From Mycobacterium sp. E3251 (GTDB taxonomy: Bacteria; Actinomycetota; Actinomycetes; Mycobacteriales; Mycobacteriaceae): a stretch of DNA of 44,921 nucleotides. The DNA lies in NCBI RefSeq assembly GCF_001666835.1, contig NZ_LZJF01000139.1, forward strand, positions 1-44,921, in the 5' to 3' direction. The translations under genes and the position numbers were made by a program. Below, piece after piece: positions 1 to 9,774 of this stretch. Numbering within the stretch: the stretch's first letter is position 1; every line of letters starts with the position of its first letter. Below the pieces are notes generated by a model. That model was not told the origin of the DNA and ran no database searches. It saw only the letters and a list, made by a program, of their open reading frames with translations.

Positions 1-92
1 GGGGGTCTTCTACGGTGCTGCACTCGCAGGGCAGGCGCGCCCGGCGGGTCGGGGGCGCCGGGGCTGACCATCTACAACGCAGTAGGAAGTAG
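1..92 (+). CDS. Possible 3' tail of an upstream gene (rpfE-like?), partial
   Basis: The third forward frame is open from the window edge to a TAG at 90-92. It contains the string VLHSQGRRA near the edge, which resembles the C-terminal VL-x-SQG-x-RAWPVCG end of the resuscitation-promoting factor RpfE as I remember it. In M. tuberculosis rpfE lies directly upstream of the Rv2449c homologue, so synteny agrees. Against this, the expected Trp and Cys are not present and the tail is longer than expected, so the match may be chance or the end may be degraded. The first frame is also open across this stretch. Confidence 0.25.
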   Translation, partial: GSSTVLHSQGRRARRVGGAGADHLQRSRK

Positions 93-143
93 TCCCGGGC
101 CCCCCCGCCCCGGCACTACTTATCTGCTTATCTGCGGGTCGGG

Positions 144-156
144 TAGCGTCGGGCCA
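144..156 (+). promoter_or_regulatory. -10 box for a leaderless transcript of the Rv2449c homologue
   Basis: TAGCGT at 144-149 fits the mycobacterial TAnnnT -10 pattern and ends 7 nt before the GTG at 157, so the predicted transcription start coincides with the start codon. No Shine-Dalgarno sequence precedes the GTG. A tandem TTATCTGC duplication lies just upstream (about 120-135). No good -35 hexamer is visible. Confidence 0.4.
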
Positions 157-1413
157 GTGACCGCAACGCCGCGCGAATTCGACATCGTGTTGTACGGGGC
201 GACCGGCTTCGTCGGGAAGTTGACCGCCGAATACCTGGCCCGGTCCTCGCCTGGCACGCGCGTGGCGCTGGCCGGCAGATCCACCGACCGCTTGCGAGCC
301 GTCCGCGACACGCTGGGTGAGTCCGCTCAGGCCTGGCCGCTTGTCGCCGCCGACGCATCCTCGCCGTCGACGCTCAACGATATGGCGGCCCGCACCCAGG
401 TCGTCATCACCACGGTCGGCCCATATACCCGTTACGGGCTGCCGTTGGTCGCCGCGTGCGCGACGGCGGGCACCGACTACGCCGACCTGACCGGGGAGGC
501 CATGTTCGTCCGCGAGAGCATCGACCTGTACCACAAGCAGGCCACCGACACCGGTGCCCGCATCGTGCATGCCTGCGGATTCGATTCCGTCCCTTCGGAC
601 CTCAGTGTCTATGCGCTATACCGGGCGGCGCGGGATGACGGCGCCGGAGAGCTCGCCGACACCGACCTCGTGGTCCGGTCCTTCTCGGGTGGGGTATCCG
701 GGGGAACCGTCGCGTCGATGCTGGAGGTGTTGGACACGGCTTCCCGCGATCCCGATGCGCGCCGCCAACTCGCCGACCCGTACACGCTCAGCACCGACCG
801 CAGCGCCGAACCCGAGATCGGGCCGCAGCCCGACCTGCCGTGGCGGCGCGGTCGCCAGATCGCGCCGGAACTGACCGGCCTGTGGACGTCGGGGTTCGTG
901 ATGGCCCCCTACAACACCCGTATCGTGCGGCGCAGCAACGCATTACTGGACTGGGCGTACGGCCGCCGGTTCCGCTACACCGAGAGCATGAGCCTGGGGT
1001 CGTCGCCGCTTGCGCCGCTGGCGTCGGCCGCGGTGGGCGGCGTCGCGAACGCCACATTCGGATTGGGTAGCCGCTATTTCCGGCTGCTGCCCCGCCGGCT
1101 GGTGGAGCGCATCGTCCCCAAACCCGGGACCGGCCCCAGCGCGGCGGCGCGCGAGCGCGGCTATTACAAGATCGAGACCTACGCCACCACGACCACCGGC
1201 GCCCGATACGTGGCGCGCATGGAGCAGCGCGGAGACCCCGGCTACAAGGCGACTTCGGTGCTGTTGGGGGAGTGCGGCCTCGCGCTCGCGCTCGACCGCG
1301 ACAAGCTGCCGAACCTGCATGGCGTCCTCACCCCCGCGGCCGCGATGGGTGACGCGCTGCTGGCCAGGTTTCCCGCCGCCGGTGTGACGTTGCAGGTTGA
1401 CCGGCTCTCCTAG
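157..1413 (+). CDS. Trans-acting enoyl reductase / saccharopine dehydrogenase-like oxidoreductase (Rv2449c homologue)
   Basis: This 418-residue protein begins with a dinucleotide-binding Rossmann motif (DIVLYGATGFVGKLTAEYLA, about residues 9-28), so NAD(P)-dependent reduction is expected. The overall pattern, including an HACGFDSVPSD segment near residues 138-148, is that of the mycobacterial saccharopine-dehydrogenase-like family. That family includes Rv2953, the trans-acting enoyl reductase of phthiocerol/phenolphthiocerol synthesis, and Rv2449c, whose length (about 419 residues) matches. Its own substrate is not known; a role in lipid metabolism is inferred from the paralogue. It lies directly upstream of valS as in M. 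tuberculosis. The GTG start is supported by a -10 box 7 nt upstream. Confidence 0.85.
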   Translation: MTATPREFDIVLYGATGFVGKLTAEYLARSSPGTRVALAGRSTDRLRAVRDTLGESAQAWPLVAADASSPSTLNDMAARTQVVITTVGPYTRYGLPLVAACATAGTDYADLTGEAMFVRESIDLYHKQATDTGARIVHACGFDSVPSDLSVYALYRAARDDGAGELADTDLVVRSFSGGVSGGTVASMLEVLDTASRDPDARRQLADPYTLSTDRSAEPEIGPQPDLPWRRGRQIAPELTGLWTSGFVMAPYNTRIVRRSNALLDWAYGRRFRYTESMSLGSSPLAPLASAAVGGVANATFGLGSRYFRLLPRRLVERIVPKPGTGPSAAARERGYYKIETYATTTTGARYVARMEQRGDPGYKATSVLLGECGLALALDRDKLPNLHGVLTPAAAMGDALLARFPAAGVTLQVDRLS

Positions 1414-1466
1414 TGACCCGGCTCACCTGCGATTTGGGCACTTACAGCGGGGTAAACGGCGCTCCC

Positions 1467-1478
1467 TAGAATTGACGG
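1467..1478 (+). promoter_or_regulatory. -10 box for leaderless valS
   Basis: TAGAAT (1467-1472) matches the consensus TATAAT at five of six positions and ends 6 nt before the valS GTG at 1479. No ribosome-binding site is present. TTACAG at 1442-1447 is a weak -35 candidate with a 19-nt spacer. Confidence 0.55.
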
Positions 1479-4136
1479 GTGACCGCCAGCCGCAGCCCCG
1501 CCAGCGTCCTGCCCAAGTCGTGGGATCCCGCTGCCGCCGAAAGCGCGATCTATCAGAAGTGGCTCGACGCGGGCTACTTCGAGGCCGACCCGACGAGCGC
1601 AAAACCGGGATACTCGATCGTGCTGCCCCCACCGAACGTGACCGGCAGCCTGCACATGGGGCACGCGCTGGAACACACCATGATGGACGCCCTGACCCGT
1701 CGCAAACGGATGCAGGGTTATGAGGTGCTGTGGCAGCCGGGCATGGACCACGCCGGGATCGCGACCCAGAGCGTGGTGGAAAAGCAACTTGCGATCGACG
1801 GCAAGACCAAAGAGGACTTCGGCCGGGAACTGTTCGTCGACAAGGTCTGGGACTGGAAGCGCGAGTCCGGCGGTGCGATCAGCGGCCAGATGCGCCGGCT
1901 CGGGGACGGGGTGGCCTGGAGCCGCGACCGCTTCACCATGGACGAGGGCCTGTCGCGGGCGGTGCGCACCATCTTCAAGCGGCTCTATGACGCCGGCCTG
2001 ATCTACCGCGCCGAGCGCCTGGTCAACTGGTCGCCCGTGCTCGAAACCGCGCTCTCCGACATCGAAGTCAACTACGAAGAGGTCGAGGGCGAGCTGGTGT
2101 CGTTCCGCTACGGCTCCCTCGACGACTCGCAACCCCACATCGTGGTCGCCACCACGCGGGTCGAGACGATGCTCGGCGACACCGCCATCGCGGTCCATCC
2201 CGAGGACGAGCGGTACCGCCACCTGGTCGGCACCACCGTGGCGCACCCCTTCGTCGACCGGCAGCTCCTCATCGTCGCCGACGAACACGTCGACCCCGAA
2301 TTCGGCACGGGCGCGGTCAAAGTCACGCCCGCCCACGATCCGAACGACTTCGAAATCGGCCTGCGGCACCAACTGCCGATGCTATCGATCATGGACACCA
2401 AGGGCCGGATCGCCGACACCGGAACACAATTCGACGGCATGGACAGATTCGAAGCCCGGGTGGCGGTGCGTGAGGCGCTGGCCGCCCAGGGCCGCGTCGT
2501 CGCGGAGAAGCGCCCCTACCTGCACAGCGTCGGGCATTCCGAACGAAGCGGTGAGCCGATCGAGCCCCGGCTGTCGCTGCAATGGTGGGTCCGGGTGGAA
2601 TCGCTGGCCAAGGCCGCCGGTGACGCGGTTCGCAACGGGGACACCGTGATTCACCCGGCCAGCCTGGAGCCACGCTGGTTCGGCTGGGTCGACGACATGC
2701 ACGACTGGTGCATCTCGCGGCAGCTGTGGTGGGGCCATCGCATCCCCATCTGGTACGGGCCGGGCGGCGAACAGGTGTGTGTCGGCCCCGACGAGACGCC
2801 GCCGGAGGGCTGGGAGCAAGACCCCGATGTGCTAGACACCTGGTTCTCCTCGGCCCTGTGGCCGTTCTCCACGCTGGGCTGGCCGGAGAAGACCCCCGAG
2901 CTGGAAAAGTTTTATCCGACAAGCGTCTTGGTCACCGGATACGACATCCTGTTCTTCTGGGTGGCCCGCATGATGATGTTCGGCACCTTCGTCGGCGGTG
3001 ACGACACCATCACGCTCGACGGTAGGCGCGGCCCGCAGGTGCCGTTCACCGATGTGTTCCTGCATGGGCTGATCCGTGACGAATTCGGCCGCAAGATGAG
3101 CAAGTCCAAGGGCAACGTCATCGACCCGCTGGACTGGCTGGACATGTTCGGAGCCGACGCGCTGAGGTTCACGCTGGCCCGCGGTGCCAGCCCCGGTGGC
3201 GACCTCGCCGTCGGCGAGGACGCCGTCCGGGCGTCACGAAATTTCTGTACCAAGCTGTTCAACGCCACCCGGTACGCGTTGCTCAACGGTGCGCACGTCG
3301 CACCGTTGCCCGCGCACAACGAGCTGACCGATGCCGACCGCTGGATTCTGGGACGGTTGGAAGAGGTTCGCGCCGAAGTCGATTCGGCGCTCGACGGTTA
3401 CGAGTTCAGCCGCGCCTGCGAGGCGCTCTACCACTTCGCGTGGGACGAATTCTGCGACTGGTACGTCGAATTGGCCAAAACGCAGCTGGCCGAGGGGAAC
3501 GCACACACCACCGCCGTGCTGGCCGCGGTGCTGGACACGCTGCTGCGGTTGCTGCACCCCGTCATCCCGTTCCTCACCGAGGCGTTGTGGCAAGCCCTGA
3601 CCAACCAGGAGTCGCTGGTGATCGCCGACTGGCCGGAACCGTCGGGCTTCGAGCCGGACCCCGTTGCCACGCAACGGATCAGCGACATGCAGAGGCTGGT
3701 CACCGAGGTCCGCCGGTTCCGCAGCGACCAAGGCCTGGCCGACCGGCAGAAAGTGCCGGCCCGGCTGGGCGGCATGGACGGCGCCGATTTGAGCACCCAG
3801 GTGGCCGCGGTGACATCGCTGGCCTGGCTCACCGCGCCGGGCGATGCGTTCGAGCCGTCGGTGTCGTTGGAGGTGCGGCTCGGTCCCGGCATGAACAGCA
3901 CGGTCGTCGTCGAGCTCGACACCTCGGGCACCATCGATGTCGCCGCCGAGCGCCGCCGCCTGGAGAAAGACCTCGCCGCCGCGCAAAAGGAACTGGCGTC
4001 GACCACCGCCAAATTGGCCAACGAGGACTTTCTGGCCAAGGCGCCGCAGAAGGTCGTCGACAAGATCCGCGACCGCCAGCGCGTGGCCCAGGAGGAGACC
4101 GACCGGATCAACACGCGGCTGGCCGGGCTGCGGTGA
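1479..4136 (+). CDS. valS: Valyl-tRNA synthetase
   Basis: Class Ia aminoacyl-tRNA synthetase of 885 residues that charges tRNA-Val in the cytosol. The HIGH signature reads HMGH at about residues 59-62 within [15 protein letters not shown]. The KMSKS loop is at about 539-543 ([10 protein letters not shown]). The CP1 editing domain lies between them (about 200-350, with the [19 protein letters not shown] motif). The last about 75 residues are charged and helical, the usual ValRS C-terminal coiled coil. The stop TGA overlaps the folC GTG by 4 bp, so translation is probably coupled. The start is set by the -10 box 6 nt upstream and by N-terminal similarity to mycobacterial ValRS. Confidence 0.97.
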   Translation: MTASRSPASVLPKSWDPAAAESAIYQKWLDAGYFEADPTSAKPGYSIVLPPPNVTGSLHMGHALEHTMMDALTRRKRMQGYEVLWQPGMDHAGIATQSVVEKQLAIDGKTKEDFGRELFVDKVWDWKRESGGAISGQMRRLGDGVAWSRDRFTMDEGLSRAVRTIFKRLYDAGLIYRAERLVNWSPVLETALSDIEVNYEEVEGELVSFRYGSLDDSQPHIVVATTRVETMLGDTAIAVHPEDERYRHLVGTTVAHPFVDRQLLIVADEHVDPEFGTGAVKVTPAHDPNDFEIGLRHQLPMLSIMDTKGRIADTGTQFDGMDRFEARVAVREALAAQGRVVAEKRPYLHSVGHSERSGEPIEPRLSLQWWVRVESLAKAAGDAVRNGDTVIHPASLEPRWFGWVDDMHDWCISRQLWWGHRIPIWYGPGGEQVCVGPDETPPEGWEQDPDVLDTWFSSALWPFSTLGWPEKTPELEKFYPTSVLVTGYDILFFWVARMMMFGTFVGGDDTITLDGRRGPQVPFTDVFLHGLIRDEFGRKMSKSKGNVIDPLDWLDMFGADALRFTLARGASPGGDLAVGEDAVRASRNFCTKLFNATRYALLNGAHVAPLPAHNELTDADRWILGRLEEVRAEVDSALDGYEFSRACEALYHFAWDEFCDWYVELAKTQLAEGNAHTTAVLAAVLDTLLRLLHPVIPFLTEALWQALTNQESLVIADWPEPSGFEPDPVATQRISDMQRLVTEVRRFRSDQGLADRQKVPARLGGMDGADLSTQVAAVTSLAWLTAPGDAFEPSVSLEVRLGPGMNSTVVVELDTSGTIDVAAERRRLEKDLAAAQKELASTTAKLANEDFLAKAPQKVVDKIRDRQRVAQEETDRINTRLAGLR

Positions 4137-5578
4137 GCGAGCACTCCGACTGGTCCGAGCCCGGCGAGGCCACCACCCTGGCCCCGACCCCGGATGAGAT
4201 CGCTGCCTTGCTGCAGGTCGAACACCTGCTGGACCAACGCTGGCCGGAGACGAAGATCGAGCCGAGCCTGACCCGGATCAGCGCTCTGATGGACTTGCTG
4301 GGCTCCCCGCAACTGGCCTATCCGTCGATCCACATCGCCGGCACCAACGGCAAGACCTCGGTGGCGCGCATGGTCGACGCGCTGGTGACCGCCCTGCACG
4401 GTCGCACCGGTCGAACCACCAGCCCGCACCTGCAGTCGGCGGTTGAGCGGATCGCGATCGACGGCCGGCCGATCACCCCGGCGCAGTACGTCGCCACGTA
4501 TCGGGAGATCGAGCCCTTCGTGCAGATGATCGACGCGCAGTCGCAAGCCGCGGGCGGGCCTGCGATGAGCAAGTTCGAGGTGCTGACGGCCATGGCGTTC
4601 GCCGCGTTCGCCGACGCGCCCGTCGACGTCGGGGTCATCGAGGTCGGCATGGGCGGGCGATGGGACGCCACCAACGTCGTCAACGCCCCGGTGGCGGTCA
4701 TCACGCCGATCGGCATCGACCACGTCGAATACCTCGGTGACGACCTCGCCGGCATCGCCGCCGAGAAGGCCGGCATCATCACGAAGGCCCCCGACGGCGC
4801 ACCCGACACCGTCGCCATCATCGCGCGCCAGGCGCCCGAAGCGATGGAGGTGCTGCTGGCCCAGACCGTGCGGGCCGACGCCGCGGTGGCCCGCGAGGAT
4901 TCGGAGTTCGCGGTTTTGGAGCGTCAGGTCGCGATCGGCGGCCAGGTGCTGCAGCTGCAGGGCCTCGGCGGGGTGTATTCCGACATCTACCTGCCGCTAC
5001 ACGGCGAACACCAGGCGCACAACGCGGCGGTGGCACTCGCGGCCGTCGAAGCGTTCTTCGGCGCGGGGGCGCAGCGGCAACTCGACGTCGAGGCGGTGCG
5101 GGCCGGGTTCGCCGCCGTCACCAGCCCCGGCCGGCTGGAACGCATGCGCAGCGCGCCCACCGTCTTCATCGACGCCGCGCACAACCCGGCCGGCGCGGCC
5201 GCGCTGGCGCAAACCCTGAGCGACGAATTCGACTTCCGCTACCTGGTCGGCGTGCTCAGCGTGCTGGCCGACAAGGACGTGAACGGCATCCTCGCCGCGC
5301 TCGAACCGGTTCTGGATGCCGTCGTCGTAACCCACAACGGGTCGCCGCGGGCGCTGGACGTCGAGTCGCTGGCGCTGGCGGCGGCGGAGCGATTCGGGCC
5401 CGAGCGGGTGTTTTCCGCCGAGAACCTGCGCGACGCCATCGACGCCGCGACCGCCCTGGTCGATGACGCGACGCTGGACGGGGAACCCGAAGCGTTCTCC
5501 GGCGCCGGAATCGTCATCACCGGCTCGGTCGTCACCGCCGGGGCGGCACGGACCTTGTTCGGCCGGGATCCGGAATGA
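4133..5578 (+). CDS. folC: Folylpolyglutamate synthase / dihydrofolate synthase
   Basis: This 481-residue Mur-ligase-family enzyme adds glutamate to (dihydro)folate with ATP. The P-loop reads [11 protein letters not shown] at about residues 69-79. The family motifs [13 protein letters not shown] (about 188-200), EKAGIITK and the late DAAHNPAGA (about 347-355) are present. The frame is open far upstream inside valS, but the GTG at 4133 overlapping the valS stop gives the conserved N-terminus ([13 protein letters not shown]...) and the normal mycobacterial length of about 487. It is the second gene of a valS-folC-Rv2446c-like run, and its own stop overlaps the next ATG. Confidence 0.93.
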   Translation: MSEHSDWSEPGEATTLAPTPDEIAALLQVEHLLDQRWPETKIEPSLTRISALMDLLGSPQLAYPSIHIAGTNGKTSVARMVDALVTALHGRTGRTTSPHLQSAVERIAIDGRPITPAQYVATYREIEPFVQMIDAQSQAAGGPAMSKFEVLTAMAFAAFADAPVDVGVIEVGMGGRWDATNVVNAPVAVITPIGIDHVEYLGDDLAGIAAEKAGIITKAPDGAPDTVAIIARQAPEAMEVLLAQTVRADAAVAREDSEFAVLERQVAIGGQVLQLQGLGGVYSDIYLPLHGEHQAHNAAVALAAVEAFFGAGAQRQLDVEAVRAGFAAVTSPGRLERMRSAPTVFIDAAHNPAGAAALAQTLSDEFDFRYLVGVLSVLADKDVNGILAALEPVLDAVVVTHNGSPRALDVESLALAAAERFGPERVFSAENLRDAIDAATALVDDATLDGEPEAFSGAGIVITGSVVTAGAARTLFGRDPE

Positions 5579-5925
5579 CCGACCAGAACCGGGCAGACCC
5601 CTGGAAGAGCTTCGGCGCGGTGATGGCCGCCACGCTGCTCCTGGAAGCGATCGTGGTGTTGCTGGCGATCCCGGTGGTGAGCGCCGTCGGCGGCGGACTG
5701 ACGCCGGTGTCGCTGGGCTATCTGATCGGAGTGGCCGCGCTGCTCATCCTGCTGGGCGGGGTGCAGCGCAAACCCTGGGCCATTTGGGTGAATCTCGGTG
5801 TGCAAGCCCTCCTGCTCGCCGGCTTCGCGGTGTATCCGGGCGTCGGGATCATCGGGCTGCTGTTCACGGGATTGTGGGCCTTGATCGCGTACTTCCGGGC
5901 CGAGGTGCGGCGCCGCCAGCGGTAG
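5575..5925 (+). CDS. Small integral membrane protein, DUF4233-type (Rv2446c homologue)
   Basis: A 116-residue protein with about four hydrophobic segments (roughly residues 14-38, 42-60, 66-85 and 87-107) and an Arg-rich C-terminus (EVRRRQR). It starts [16 protein letters not shown], and the conserved DPWKxFxxVMAATLxLE N-terminus is typical of the actinobacterial DUF4233 family found next to folC. The function is unknown. Its ATG overlaps the folC stop (ATGA), so expression is tied to folC. Confidence 0.8.
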   Translation: MTDQNRADPWKSFGAVMAATLLLEAIVVLLAIPVVSAVGGGLTPVSLGYLIGVAALLILLGGVQRKPWAIWVNLGVQALLLAGFAVYPGVGIIGLLFTGLWALIAYFRAEVRRRQR

Positions 5926-5983
5926 GGGCGGCTCCAGCGGCATCCGCCGCACTCGCCGCCCGGCCGATCGCCGCCCGGTTCTG

Positions 5984-5996
5984 TACGCTGTGCGCC
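5984..5996 (+). promoter_or_regulatory. -10 box for leaderless ndk
   Basis: TACGCT (5984-5989) lies 7 nt before the ndk GTG at 5997, and no Shine-Dalgarno is seen. This implies that ndk has its own transcript despite lying only 71 bp behind the preceding gene. Confidence 0.45.
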
Positions 5997-6407
5997 GTGA
6001 CCGAACGGACCCTGGTACTGATCAAGCCGGACGGCGTCGAGCGGCAGCTGGTAGGGGAAATCATCAGCCGCATCGAGCGAAAGGGCCTGATCATCGCTGC
6101 GCTGGAGCTCCGGCGCGTCAGCGAGGACCTGGCCGCCGCGCATTACGCCGAGCACGAAGGCAAGCCGTTCTTCGACTCGCTGCTGGAGTTCATCACCTCG
6201 GGCCCGGTGGTGGCGGCGATCGTCGAGGGACCGCGGGCGATCGCCGCGTTTCGGCAGCTCGCGGGTGGAACCGACCCGGTGGAGAAGGCCACACCCGGCA
6301 CGATCCGGGGCGATTTCGGGCTGGAGACGCAGTTCAACCTCGTGCATGGGTCCGATTCGACCGAGTCCGCAAAGCGCGAAATCGCGCTCTGGTTTCCCGA
6401 CGCGTAG
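5997..6407 (+). CDS. ndk: Nucleoside diphosphate kinase
   Basis: A 136-residue enzyme, exactly the length of M. tuberculosis NdkA, that transfers the gamma-phosphate between nucleoside tri- and diphosphates through a phosphohistidine. It starts [21 protein letters not shown]. The family normally has an N-x-x-H-G/A-SDS active site, and here [16 protein letters not shown] near residues 114-129 holds the catalytic His (about 117). The frame remains open upstream, but the GTG at 5997 gives the family N-terminus and has a -10 box at the right distance. Confidence 0.97.
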   Translation: MTERTLVLIKPDGVERQLVGEIISRIERKGLIIAALELRRVSEDLAAAHYAEHEGKPFFDSLLEFITSGPVVAAIVEGPRAIAAFRQLAGGTDPVEKATPGTIRGDFGLETQFNLVHGSDSTESAKREIALWFPDA

Positions 6408-6738
6408 CGCCCCGGCGAACGGGGCCGCGCCGCGCCGCTGACGGCCCGTTTGCTCACGGGTGGGTGGGGCCCGCCGAGTGATGTGGGATACTGACGGAGG
6501 GTGAACGTGGCCGGACCGGCTTCGGACACCCGAATGAAGACTTAGACAAGCGCGATCAATCGCCAGCCGGCATTGGTGCGCGGCATGTCAGGCCATCATT
6601 CAGCACGGCGCCGAGCGCATTCCCCGCGAACCGCTCGGGGCGAGACCATCACAAGCCCGGGGGAAGTTAGCCGGGCCCATAGCGAAGCCCTCGCGTGGCC
6701 GCGTCGCAAGGACGCGCCCGGGGGCTTGAGGAGAATAC
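6408..6738 (+). promoter_or_regulatory. Long structured leader of rne
   Basis: This 331-bp gap has no full-length gene. It holds a GATACT -10-like box (6487-6492), a short ORF with a GGAGG just upstream (see 6501-6545), and two strong inverted repeats. GCCCGG (6655-6660) pairs with CCGGGC (6671-6676). A nested element pairs AAGCCC (6685-6690) with GGGCTT (6722-6727) around CGCGTC (6700-6705) pairing with GACGCG (6711-6716). The nested structure ends immediately before the GAGGAG ribosome-binding site (6728-6733). RNase E autoregulates through its 5' UTR in E. coli, and similar control here is an inference. Confidence 0.5.
6501..6545 (+). CDS. Putative 14-codon upstream ORF in the rne leader
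   Basis: GTG at 6501 (or in-frame GTG at 6507) begins a short frame ending at TAG 6543-6545, encoding VNVAGPASDTRMKT. A GATACT -10-like hexamer ends 8 nt before 6501, so the ORF could be leaderless. Alternatively GGAGG (6496-6500) serves the GTG at 6507 with a 6-nt spacer. There is no homology evidence, and it may be a regulatory uORF or chance. Confidence 0.3.
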   Translation: MNVAGPASDTRMKT

Positions 6739-9561
6739 GTGGTAGACGGTGCACCATCCGCAGAGTCATCCGAAGAGCCGACCCGGCACGACGAACTGCC
6801 GGACCGCCTGAGAGTCCATTCGCTGGCCCGAACGCTGGGAACGACCAGTAAGCGGGTGCTGGATGCGCTCAGCGCACTCGACGGACGGATACGCAGCGCG
6901 CACTCCACCGTTGACCGTGATGACGCGGTCCGGGTACGCGATCTGCTGGCCGCCCAGCCCGATGAGGGCGCCGAGGACGCCGGCGCCGTCGGCGAAAGCC
7001 CCCACGCCGAGGCCGGGGAACCCGAATCCCGGCTGATGCTCGAGACGGCGGTCGAGCGACCGCACTACATGCCGCTGTTCGTTGCGCCGCAGCCGGTACA
7101 GGCGGAGGAAGACGACGGCAACGCCGACGAGGACACCGACGCCGACGATTCCGACGTCGACGACGAAGACGACGAGCAGACCGATCGACCGGCCAACCGG
7201 CGCCGTCGCCGGGGCCGTCGCGGGCGCGGGCGCGGCCGCGGTGAGCAGGGCGGACCCGACAACCAGAACGACTCGGGCGACGACGACGAGCCGCAACAGC
7301 GGGGCCAGAAGGCGGGAGAGGCCGACTCCTCCGGCGCCGAGGACGACGACGGCGAAGACGACGAATCCGATGACTCCGACAGCGGCGACGACGGTTCGGC
7401 GGAGGGCGGCAATCGACGTCGCCGCAGGCGCCGGCGCCGCAAGTCGGGTTCGGGCGACGACGGCGATGAAAACGCGTCGCCCGACGACCCGCCGAACACG
7501 GTGGTGCACGAGAGGCCGCCCCGCAGCGGGAAGAACGGCGGCAATGGCGGAAACGGCTCGTCGAACGCCGAGATCAAGGGCATCGACGGCTCCACCCGGC
7601 TGGAGGCCAAGCGCCAACGGCGCCGTGACGGCCGCGACGCCGGACGGCGTCGTCCGCCGGTATTGAGCGAGGCGGAGTTCCTGGCGCGCCGCGAGGCCGT
7701 CGAACGGATCATGGTCGTGCGCGACAGGGTCCGCACCGAACCGCCGCATCAAGGGGCGCGCTACACCCAGATCGCCGTGCTCGAGGACGGCATCGTCGTC
7801 GAGCACTTCGTGACCTCGGCCGCGTCCGCCTCGCTGGTGGGCAACATCTACCTCGGGATCGTGCAGAACGTCCTGCCGTCGATGGAGGCGGCGTTCGTCG
7901 ACATCGGCCGCGGCCGCAACGGCGTGCTCTACGCCGGCGAGGTCAACTGGGAAGCCGCCGGCCTGGGCGGGTCCGACCGCAAGATCGAACAGGCGCTCAA
8001 ACCGGGAGATTACGTCGTCGTCCAGGTCAGCAAGGACCCGGTCGGGCACAAGGGCGCCCGGCTGACCACCCAGGTGTCGCTGGCCGGCCGGTACCTCGTG
8101 TACGTGCCGGGCGCGTCGTCGACCGGGATCAGCCGCAAGCTGCCCGACACCGAACGGCAGCGGCTCAAAGAAATCCTGCGCGAAGTGGTGCCGTCGGACG
8201 CCGGGGTGATCATTCGCACCGCCTCCGAGGGCGTCAAAGAGGACGACATCCGCAACGATGTCACCCGACTGCAGGAGCGCTGGAAACAAATCGAGGCCAA
8301 GGCGGCCGAGATCACCGAGAAGGCCGCCGGCGCGGCGGTCGCGCTCTATGAAGAGCCCGACGTGCTGGTCAAGGTCATCCGTGACCTGTTCAACGAGGAC
8401 TTCGCGGGCCTCATCGTCTCCGGTGACGAGGCGTGGACGACGATCACCGACTATGTGAATTCCGTTGCGCCCGACCTGGTTTCAAAGCTGAACAAGTACG
8501 AACCGCCCGGCGGCGCCGACGGTCAGCCGGGACCCGACGTCTTCGCGGTGCATCGCATCGACGAGCAACTCGCCAAGGCGATGGAGCGCAAGGTGTGGCT
8601 GCCTTCGGGCGGGACGCTGGTGATCGACCGGACCGAGGCCATGACGGTGGTCGACGTCAACACCGGCAAGTTCACCGGGTCCGGCGGCAACCTCGAACAG
8701 ACGGTGACCAAGAACAACCTGGAGGCCGCCGAGGAGATCGTCCGGCAGCTCCGGCTGCGTGACATCGGCGGCATCGTGGTCATCGACTTCATCGACATGG
8801 TCCTCGAGTCCAACCGTGACTTGGTGTTGCGGCGGCTCACCGAGGCGCTGGCCCGCGACCGCACCCGCCATCAGGTGTCCGAGGTGACGTCGCTGGGCTT
8901 GGTTCAGCTGACCCGCAAGCGGTTGGGCACGGGGCTGATCGAGGCCTTCTCGACGTCGTGCACCCACTGCGGCGGCCGGGGGATCGTGCTGCACACCGAC
9001 CCGGTGGACTCGGCCCCCTCGAACGGTCGCAAATCGGAGTCCGGTGGTCGCCGCGGCAGGCGGTCCAAGAAGAAGGGGGCCGAGGAGCCGGTGGTGGCCA
9101 AGGTGCCCGCGCACGCTCCCGGCGAGCACCCGATGTTCAAGGCGATGGCCGCCGGCGGGTCCGGGCAGGCCGACCGTGACGACGACGAGTCCGACGAGTC
9201 CGCCGAGGAAGCGACCGGCGAGCTCGACGAGCGGAAGCAACGGGACGTGGCCGACGGGGCGGACACCGACCAAGAGGACTTCGAAGACACCGACGAAGAC
9301 ACCGACGACTCTGACGACGACTCTGAGGACGATCTCGACGACGACGACGAGGATCTCGACGACGAGGAAGACCTGGGCGAGGACGACGAGGACCTCGAGA
9401 TGGACGACGACGACCTGGACGTCGAGGACGACTCAGACTCCGATGACTCCGATTCCGACGAGGATTCCGACGGTTCCGTCAACGGCGGATCGGGCTTCGG
9501 GCGTCCGCGGCGGCGTCGAGCGGCAGGCAGACCGGCGGGGCCGCCGATCCACGCGGACTGA
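6739..9561 (+). CDS. rne: Ribonuclease E/G
   Basis: A 940-residue endoribonuclease that acts in mRNA decay and rRNA processing. The order is: an acidic, disordered N-terminal region with Arg-rich blocks (about 100-300), an S1-type RNA-binding domain (GNIYLGIVQNVLPSMEAAFV, about 368-387), then the catalytic DNase I-like part with the two metal-binding aspartates in VVDVNTGKFTG (about 637-647) and GIVVIDFIDM (about 678-687). A zinc-link CTHC lies near 741-744, followed by an extremely Asp/Glu-rich tail (about 815-915) ending in a basic patch. The catalytic core sits between two disordered regions, as is usual in actinobacteria. The GTG start has GAGGAG 5 nt upstream. Confidence 0.95.
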   Translation: MVDGAPSAESSEEPTRHDELPDRLRVHSLARTLGTTSKRVLDALSALDGRIRSAHSTVDRDDAVRVRDLLAAQPDEGAEDAGAVGESPHAEAGEPESRLMLETAVERPHYMPLFVAPQPVQAEEDDGNADEDTDADDSDVDDEDDEQTDRPANRRRRRGRRGRGRGRGEQGGPDNQNDSGDDDEPQQRGQKAGEADSSGAEDDDGEDDESDDSDSGDDGSAEGGNRRRRRRRRRKSGSGDDGDENASPDDPPNTVVHERPPRSGKNGGNGGNGSSNAEIKGIDGSTRLEAKRQRRRDGRDAGRRRPPVLSEAEFLARREAVERIMVVRDRVRTEPPHQGARYTQIAVLEDGIVVEHFVTSAASASLVGNIYLGIVQNVLPSMEAAFVDIGRGRNGVLYAGEVNWEAAGLGGSDRKIEQALKPGDYVVVQVSKDPVGHKGARLTTQVSLAGRYLVYVPGASSTGISRKLPDTERQRLKEILREVVPSDAGVIIRTASEGVKEDDIRNDVTRLQERWKQIEAKAAEITEKAAGAAVALYEEPDVLVKVIRDLFNEDFAGLIVSGDEAWTTITDYVNSVAPDLVSKLNKYEPPGGADGQPGPDVFAVHRIDEQLAKAMERKVWLPSGGTLVIDRTEAMTVVDVNTGKFTGSGGNLEQTVTKNNLEAAEEIVRQLRLRDIGGIVVIDFIDMVLESNRDLVLRRLTEALARDRTRHQVSEVTSLGLVQLTRKRLGTGLIEAFSTSCTHCGGRGIVLHTDPVDSAPSNGRKSESGGRRGRRSKKKGAEEPVVAKVPAHAPGEHPMFKAMAAGGSGQADRDDDESDESAEEATGELDERKQRDVADGADTDQEDFEDTDEDTDDSDDDSEDDLDDDDEDLDDEEDLGEDDEDLEMDDDDLDVEDDSDSDDSDSDEDSDGSVNGGSGFGRPRRRRAAGRPAGPPIHAD

Positions 9562-9572
9562 CCTGGACCAGT

Positions 9573-9602
9573 TTGACCCTGTAGCCGCTGGTCAAGTACC
9601 CT
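9573..9602 (+). promoter_or_regulatory. SigA-type promoter for rplU-rpmA
   Basis: TTGACC (9573-9578) and TACCCT (9597-9602) are separated by 18 nt. Transcription would start near 9609, leaving a leader of about 165 nt before rplU. M. tuberculosis has dctA between rne and rplU; here there is no gene in 9562-9774. Confidence 0.55.
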
Positions 9603-9774
9603 AGGACAGTTGTCGTCAGGTCGGGTGGACTTTGGCCGGCGGCAGCGGGACTCCCGGGCAGCCGGCGCAGACCCGCACCCCAGACCCACTTAGCTTTGTC
9701 CGAGCGCACCGCCGGTGGCTCGCGCGCGAAGAGCCGAAGAACGGCTGAGCAGAGGAAAGAAGGCAGGAGCAACG

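Noticed and set aside
10..570. 186-codon minus-strand frame over the window start
   Set aside because: It is antisense to the conserved oxidoreductase gene, is rich in Gly/Arg/Ala as expected of a high-GC shadow frame, and shows no family motifs.
6766..8289. 507-codon minus-strand frame antisense to rne
   Set aside because: A shadow of codon bias in rne; no recognisable domain.
9283..9470. Apparent GAC/GAG tandem repeat
   Set aside because: It is irregular Asp/Glu coding within the rne tail, not a tandem nucleotide repeat.
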